Assembly (NCBI RefSeq): GCF_033568475.1
Contig: NC_133121.1
Span: 1,612,001-1,676,000, forward strand
Direction: 5' to 3'
Source of the DNA: Henckelia pumila
Taxonomy: Eukaryota > Streptophyta > Magnoliopsida > Lamiales > Gesneriaceae
DNA: 64,000 bases
Below the pieces are notes generated by a model. That model was given only the letters and a program-made list of their open reading frames with translations. It had not been told where the DNA came from and searched no databases. Positions 56,920 through 64,000 of this stretch are shown here, piece by piece (the first letter of the stretch is position 1; each line of letters starts with the position of its first letter). Made by a program: the position numbers and the translations under genes.

Positions 56920-59900
56920 TCGAAGCCACTCGTAAAACGTAGTAGAATCTCGGGGTTGATATAATTCTTGATATCATATAAAATCTACACAATATATATT
57001 TAAAAAAAAAAAAAAGATTGAGTGATATCGTGGTTAAGTTAAGGTTTAATTTGTGATGGGAAAAAGAAATTTAATATGTTTGTTTGTTAGGTGCAATTAT
57101 ATAAGATATGGTGTTAATTGGAGTGGAGGTGATGATTGAGAGAATCTTGTAATTTGAAATTATTTGATAAGAGAAACAAATTAAAAAAGTTGGAGACTTG
57201 ATAAGGACAAAGACATGGATTGGGAAGTATATATAAAATAGGAAAGTTGTTAATTAAAAGGGTTCAAAAGTAAGAGCCCAATCTTCTAAAATATTCACCT
57301 TCTTTTTTGTTTAATTAATAAAAATAATTTCTTAAGATTTTGTATTTTTGGGTTCCAAAAGTTGACTAGTCTGACTGAGATTCGTTCTAAATTTACTTTG
57401 GTTATTTAAGGGAAAGAGAATGATTAAGTTTCTTGGTTTGGCATTATTGTTTTACGATAATTCCTTCTTCTGTAGCTTCCACAGATTACTAGTTTAGGCA
57501 TATTTCAACTTTATGGGTTATTAAAGACAGCGAAAAAAGGGATTGGAAAGGCTATATTTATTTTTTAAAAAATAATAATTTACTCATAAGTCAAGATTTT
57601 AATTACAATTGTATTCTTATCTATATGTATAGAATATATTAATAATAAGGTTTGTAACACAAAAAATTTATATAAATACATTAATTCAGCATATCATTAT
57701 GAAATCAACACCTAAATTTATTAATACATAAAAATTTCTATCCATACGTGCAAACGACACTAAAAAGCCGAAGCGATTTTTAAACATTTACTAATCTTCG
57801 ATTATTAAGATTCATTTATTATTATTTTTTAAAAAAAGGGGGAAATAAAGATATAAATTTGTACGTCGTGCGTTGATACTCTTCCTGCCATGTCCCAATC
57901 ACTCAAATGAGAAAAAGAAGAGACACATCAACATGGTTCATGTGGCTATTGAACAAATTTCACAAAAATAAAATGAAGCTTGTATTTTTTTTAATTAAAA
58001 AAACATATATAAAAACTTGCATATTTCAAAGCGAAAAATGATTGCCCACCTAGCTATTAGTTGATACGGAAGTTATGGAAAAGCGAAAGAAAAGAAAACC
58101 CATAATTTTGAGTATGAACACTAAAAAGCTATAGTACATGCTTTTAGGAGCTCTTCAATTATATATATATATATATTTTGGAACAAATTTCGTTTTCTTT
58201 ATATGTGGGGTTGCTAATACATATTCTTCACAAACACTTTTGCTATTTCTCATATATTTTTTCCGCGGAATTTTGGCTCAAAGCTGCACTCATTACTTGA
58301 GATAGCTAGTTAGGTGACTCCAAGTGGCCCTTTTGGGGTATACCTTTTACGAAGTTCAAATATGGCTAGCTTATAACAATTCTCTCTCTCTCTTTTTTAT
58401 AGTTCACGTACTAAAGAAGACATTTTTAATAAATTTGGTATTTCATTTTATATATAATACAATTTACAAATTTCATGCATGATGAAAATAAAATCTTGTG
58501 AGTGTAGTAGACATGCATGATGTAATTACACAAGGCAAGTGTTGATGTACTAGCTAATACACAAGAATAAAATGCCACTAAAACTCAATATTGTTAAAAA
58601 TCCAAATGATGATGGTTTTTGGTTGGGATCGGAAAATGCCAATTTACATGATTTTGAGCAAGGCAGGAGATCAGTCAGTCACTGCAAGCTTTCAGAGTCC
58701 ACACACACCAAAAGCATTTGCTTTGGGTCCCTTTGGGTTAAAAGTGCTTGGAGCCCAAAATTGTTCTTTTATTCTAAACAAGAAAGAAAAATTTGTTCTT
58801 TTCTTCTTCTTCTTCTGGATTTTGTTGTTTGTGATTTTGGTCCGTTGTGTTATAAGCGTTGAGTTTTATATCTATATCCTTCTTCTTCTTCTTCTTCTTT
58901 TTTTTTGTTGGACAGTTTTTGATCATATGTTTGTAATTTTTGTTTAATTTTTTAATAAAAAATGTGGTAATATGATACTAAACATATCAGCGTCACGTCG
59001 ATTCATATATTAGGAAAAAAATGACTTATTTTTTGAAATAAATGTAGCAAACTAAAATTTGATAACATAAATAACTGAAATCGAAAAAATAACATAAAAT
59101 ATCAAATATACAACTTTTCGTAAATAGAAGTGAGTACTAAGAATTGTTTGTTAATTTCTTGGATTGGACACCATAATGAACCTTCATGTGATGCATGCAG
59201 CAACTAAAGCTATTCCCATCAATCAAATCTCAAACTTCAAATATTTCAGTTTTCACCAAACAAAGTGATGCAGTGGGCAGCACTAACGCTACCATCAATT
59301 TACACAAGAACTTTTGGTGGTTTGACAAAATATTTTTTTTAAAAAAAAAAAATCAAAGATAACATGATCGAGACAAAGTAACAAATAATGAGGTTCTCGT
59401 TTTTATAAAAACGTTTTACAAATATTTACAAAACTCGCGAGATAATTGAATTTGTCGAAATAAGACGAGTACTTGTATCTCAGAAAATATCGGCATTTCC
59501 TCCATGAAGCTCAAAATGTATAACTTACAAGAAAAATAATGCGAATTCCATTTATGTATATGCTCCAAGCAAGTGCCTAAACCATTTTAGTATAACTAAC
59601 TCAATCAGATTAAAATTAATTATGGACAATATAATTAGTATAATTAATGTGAAAGGAGGAGGCCCAAACAATTATTAAATTACATTATCCCAAAAACGTT
59701 TCCACACCTTCAAGCCCATAATTCATTCGGACATGTATAGATAAAGAGTCATCTCCACAATCAAGTTACACTCACATTTTTACTCTATAAAAGCTCTCAT
59801 AATTTCTGAATATTTCGTGAAGTGATCGCTGACTAGAACGAAAGAATTCGAGAGTAACAGTTGAACTTAAATAATATGAGTCCCTTATCTAGTAACACTC

Positions 59901-59930
59901 AAGCATATAATATAAACTAATAAAAAAAGT
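56920..59930. other. AT-rich spacer upstream of BPS1-like gene
   Basis: No supported gene was found in 3 kb. Short CTT repeats near 58799-58815 and 58880-58900 and an (AT)n run near 58160 are the only notable patterns. The open frame around 58572-58862 has ordinary composition at first but recalls no family. Confidence 0.45.
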
Positions 59931-59935
59931 GCATG

Positions 59936-62900
59936 TCATAGAGGGAATCCAGGATTTTCAACTATGAACACTTTATCATTGTCTCTTATTACTTCAACAG
60001 AGTCTATTTCTGCAGCATCTTCGTTCATCACCGCTGCGTTTGTAGCATCAAATCCGAACTTTTTACCTGCCAAAAACAAGCATTCAAAACCAAGTAATGC
60101 AAATTCAGATCTCAAAAAATGGATGCTACCTGCTTCTGTTTGCATGATATGGCTTAAAGCATATATACGAACCTGCTATGTTCTTGAATTCTTCCATCGA
60201 ACTTGGCAACCGAATCAATCTCCCCGGCTCCGTGCAGCAAGTCTCTCTTCGGATCATTGGATGCCCTCTGTATAAACTCACCCTTGAAAAAGATGTCTTC
60301 TTGGAATTACTCCCCAAGTTTTCCTTCTGCTCGGTTTCGTTTAGTCCAAAAACTTCTCTATCAAGTGATACGGGCATGGAAATGCAGTGTCCAACTTCAC
60401 GTTTTCGCAAAACTTCATTCAAATTTGTGGAAGAAATCATGTTCTTGACCCTGTCATCTACTTGAGAGCCATTTAGCAGCAGATACTTCACCATCTCCAC
60501 ATGATTTTCCGAGGTTGCGATTTGTATAGCAGTGAATCCGTGGCGATCCTTGGAGTCCACGTATAATCCGTATTTCAACAGTTCTTCCAACACTTTTATA
60601 TCGTTTCTTCTTGCTGCCGTGCATAGAAGGTCGCCTGATATGTAAGGATCGGATACCGAAGCCCAATGGTATAGGATGTTGAATATGGTTTGATGCTTTT
60701 CTGCCACAGCATTCCATAGTGCTGTGTTTCCATTGAAATCTGCCTCAAAAGGTAGAATCTTTTTCAACAATGGATTGCAAATATAATCAATTTTGGTACA
60801 TAACTTGAAAGATTGTGGTAAAAGTGAGCTATAGGAATAGTACTTTACCTTTTAAATGCAAGCTACAAGCATGCTTTAGAAGCACCACAACACACTGCTC
60901 GTGTCCTCTTGATGCGGCTATATGCTAAGGTAATGCATAGGCACGGTTGTAATCACAAAAGCAACATGAACATAAACGAGACAGTGAAAATTTTCTAGAA
61001 GCCACATGTTTTTGGAAGTCAAGTTTTAATCGCAAGAGCGACATGAACATAAACGTACCAATGGGGTTCTTCCTTGAGAGTCCCCAACATCAGGGTCCAA
61101 CCCTGCCTTAAGAAGCTCATCAAGAAAGTTGGCGTTTCCTGTACCAGAAACCGTAAGCAAGTTGATAGACATGTTAGAGTCATCCTCTACTTCCCCACCT
61201 TCAAGAAATGCTTCCCCCAATCTTATATCCTTGAGATTTTTGTGATACTGCAACCATAAGATACACCTTTAATTCAAATTCCAAGAAACAGGAGCTTGAG
61301 TTTCATGGACTATATGTGAATCTTGAATTAGTTAACAAGCATGAAACCTGCAGGAAATTCTTGATTATGGTAGTATTGTCTTCTTGTCTAGTCCTCATTG
61401 CTTCAATTAGTAGACTTGTTTTGAGCCTGAGCAGTTGCGAGAGAGTCTTGGTTCGATATGTAAAGCTTTGTGGTTGAGAACACAAAGCTCCCACTTCTCC
61501 AAACATGTCTTCACATTTGAAAATCCTTACAAGATTCTCCCTTTCCATCTCAGAATCTATCATTTCAACTTCACCAGACACAATAATGTAAACATCGTCT
61601 GGTGCCTCGTTCCGTATTATAACATCCTCCCTTGGTGGGATGTATTCAGCTTTCATATTTGAAACCTAATCACATAAAATGTAGAGGGAATGGAAATTAC
61701 ATCTTTAGTTAAATCACACATGAAATATATGCCTTCATCATGTTCTTACCAAAAGCAACAGAGTTTCTCTGGAAACACCCTTAAAGAGATACACATTCTC
61801 AACAGTTGGAAAGAACAGGTGTTGCTGTATACTTTTGCATATTGTTTTTGGGAGCTGTTCGATGAGTTGCTGCTGGTTTAAGCTCTCAGCCTTGAATCTT
61901 AAGCACATATAAGCCACTATTTGCTCCTTCAACCTCACAGGCAACCGGTTCCGGGATACGAAACTAGAGGCAGCTTCAATGCTATTTCTCTGCATTTCCA
62001 AAAGAAAAGAATTCAGTAAGCATAGAAATTCAAGATCCCAATATTGTCCGAGACCGGCAATTTCTTTTGCTCTCCTATGTGACCACAACGACATAGCCAT
62101 AGAAAAGTAACTTTTAGGCTATTCCACATCTTAGATCTTTGCATACACCGTTATCACTAGACATAGCCTTTCGATATAGCATCATGCACTTGGTTATATG
62201 ATTTATGCTTCAGCCAATGTAAGATTATTGACCCTCATTAATTGCAAATTGATGTGAATAATTGGACAAAAGATCACGTCGGGGGCAGTGGTAGGATGAC
62301 TTGAGATGCACGTTACCAACAACTATAACTTTTAACATACGACAAGAAGTAGATACTACAAATATGACTAATCGAACTTGACATGATCCGGCACTGATTG
62401 TATGATGGAAAAACTTACAAATTCCATGGTTCTTCGAGTGCCCTCGACTACCAAGTTGGTCATGTTTCCAATGATATATGCAGTCAAGCCAAGGTTGAAG
62501 AGCATGTAGCAGCTAATGAAGGCCATCTCAATTGTATTCTCAGCATGTATGTCTCCATAGCCAACAGTAGTCATGGTGGTGATGGACCAATAAAGGGATG
62601 CAATGTATCTAACCCAGAGGCTCGTTTGTTTGAAATCTGGTATGGTGGATCCGATCCAAGTGTTCCCTTGGTTCGGATATCGGTCGGCTAACATGTAGGC
62701 TGCGCAAGCTGCACAATGGACTAATAGTAGTGTTACCTGCATGCACAAAACAAGTAGTTTGTTTGGATAAAGTTAAGATCCTTTTTCACATAAACATACA
62801 TAAATGAGGTTTAAGTTGTTTTTTTTTTTTTTTCGGTTACTTACAAACAAGAGCCTAGCACATCTGATCCAGAAGTAGCTAAATCTGATGTCTTTTTCGA

Positions 62901-63139
62901 TTCTGCGCGTGATGCCATGATTGGTTATCTGGTGTTTCAAGGCGAAAATGGTCGATATATGGAGTGAAGCATAGGCTTACCTAGTGAAGAACCTCTTGAC
63001 TCGTCGGAGACGCCAGAACCTGAGCAAGCCAAGGGCGGAGTAGGACAGACAGATACGCCGGTCGCCGGTGATCAAGAAAGAGATGGTGTCAAATGGGATA
63101 GTTGAGGCCACATCCATTAGGAACCATGTTGAAAGGTAC
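59936..63139 (-). CDS. AKT2: AKT2-type Shaker K+ channel (N-terminal exons outside window)
   Basis: Nine exons are visible: 62981-63139, 62845-62902, 62419-62736, 61750-61989, 61348-61665, 61059-61247, 60849-60924, 60173-60739 and 59936-60066, about 685 residues. They cover S3 to S4 ([27 protein letters not shown]), S5, the pore TMTTVGYGD and S6. The linker ([20 protein letters not shown]), the cyclic-nucleotide-binding fold ([20 protein letters not shown]), ankyrin repeats and the KHA domain ([17 protein letters not shown]) follow. TTVGYGD and [10 protein letters not shown] favour AKT2 over AKT1 (TTTGYGD). AKT2 is a weakly rectifying plasma-membrane channel of phloem and guard cells. The first visible exon starts at an acceptor, so the missing start, S1 and S2 lie beyond 64000. 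All visible phases agree. Confidence 0.92.
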
Positions 63140-64000
63140 CTACATTTGTTTTTGGTACATGTCTCCATTTAGCAGAAATCAACATTAATGCTGTTTAGTT
63201 TCAGTTTAAAACTTTTTTTTTACTAAATTTTGTTTACATTTTAAGCCAAAATTCCGACATCATTAGAGACATTTAGTACATTAATTTCTTTAATACAGTT
63301 ATATATGTGTGAATCTGCATTCTGGAAGAAAAAAAAATGACGCAATTAATGTTACTGATCATATAAGTTATATTTTATTCGATTTTCGTTAAAAATTAGG
63401 AGGATGATTTTCAAACATCAAATCCACTATTCTAGTTCGTAACATGCACAAATTTCCAATTATGAAGTTTTATATGCAATAATACATAAAACAAAGAAAA
63501 CACACAAGATTTAGGCCAAAATTCGTAAACGAAGAAAAATTCACTATTTCAAAAATTATATATGCTTTTCATACTCATAAGAAAACCTAAATTTATACAC
63601 ATAAATCCTGGCGAAGTTATATTTTTTTTATTCATGTAACTTATATGCTTTTTATTTGCAGTCTTGTAACTCTTGTTATCGTTCAATTCACAGTTTTGGT
63701 CCATCAATTTGTATTTTTTTTAAAATTGTTATTTTTCATCGAAGTGTTGACGTGACATCGAACGTGTCAATAAAATCCCATTTCACATCAACAATTTTAT
63801 GTGATCCGTAATCAATTCCAAGTGCATGTTTGCACTCCGATAATGACCGAAGTTGGGGAAAAAATGCCAATCAATTAATTAAGACCAAAAAAGATGTACA
63901 AAACATAATTTTACCTATAAATAAGTTTGTAAAAAAACCATGAAAGGTCAACACTGCGGCTAATGGTGACTTGTGCTACAATAATAGATCCACACGAAGT
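63140..64000 (-). other. Intron of the AKT2-type gene, running off the window
   Basis: No exon of the channel is visible here, although about 140 N-terminal residues are still missing, so this is intron. It is AT-rich. Between about 63690 and 63910 there is a loose inverted arrangement (TTTTGGTCCATCAATTTGTA against TTTTTTGGTCTTAATTAATT on the other strand) that may be a decayed DNA element. Confidence 0.5.

Noticed and set aside
58572-58862. Plus-strand open frame upstream of the AKT2-type gene
   Set aside because: No recognisable family, ends in a low-complexity CTT tract, and no supporting splice or promoter signals.

Overview
This is a 64 kb piece of a plant nuclear genome: AT-rich intergenic DNA, spliced genes with GT-AG introns, plant-specific families (MLO, AP2/ERF-CRF, AKT channel, chloroplast ferredoxin, tetraketide pyrone reductase) and many small DNA transposons. 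The protein sequences point to a eudicot. I could not place it further from sequence alone.

Layout. 1365-3325 (-): ribosomal protein S12, with a box C/D snoRNA in an intron. 3860-9020: AT-rich spacer with one MITE-like element and an exact 63-bp tandem duplication. 9479-13269: a CRF-type ERF factor whose 5' leader carries a long uORF spliced across an intron, facing tail-to-tail a TKPR2-like reductase. 15000-18820 (-): an atypical bZIP protein. 21982-24084 (-): two orphan-looking exons and a protein made of three B3-like repeats. 25373-26206: a long inverted-repeat transposon. 27938-28011 (-): tRNA-Arg(TCG). 29054-32387 (+): MLO4-like, 15 exons. 32599-33036 (-): chloroplast ferredoxin. 33200-35000: LINE and MITE debris. 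35220-46076 (+): RECQ4-type helicase, 25 coding exons, complete. 47526-49811 (+): RING plus DUF1232 membrane E3 ligase. 49947-50260: hAT-type MITE. 51067-54549 (+): SHM6/SHM7-type serine hydroxymethyltransferase. 55787-56850 (-): BPS1-like protein. 59936 to beyond 63139 (-): AKT2-type K+ channel, whose N-terminal exons lie outside the window.

All multi-exon models were built by hand from splice signals, and every one keeps an open frame and consistent intron phase to its stop. Two introns need a GC-AG donor. From memory of Arabidopsis locus numbers, two microsynteny blocks are visible: ERF118/CRF10 next to TKPR2, and MLO4 - ferredoxin - RECQ4.

The genes do not form one pathway. The observations most worth following are the intron-spanning uORF of the CRF factor, a very Cys-rich putative uORF ahead of the SHM7-like gene (whose Arabidopsis relative is tied to sulfur homeostasis), the intronic snoRNA, the three-repeat B3 protein, the bZIP with an altered DNA-contact position, and the two GC-AG introns.
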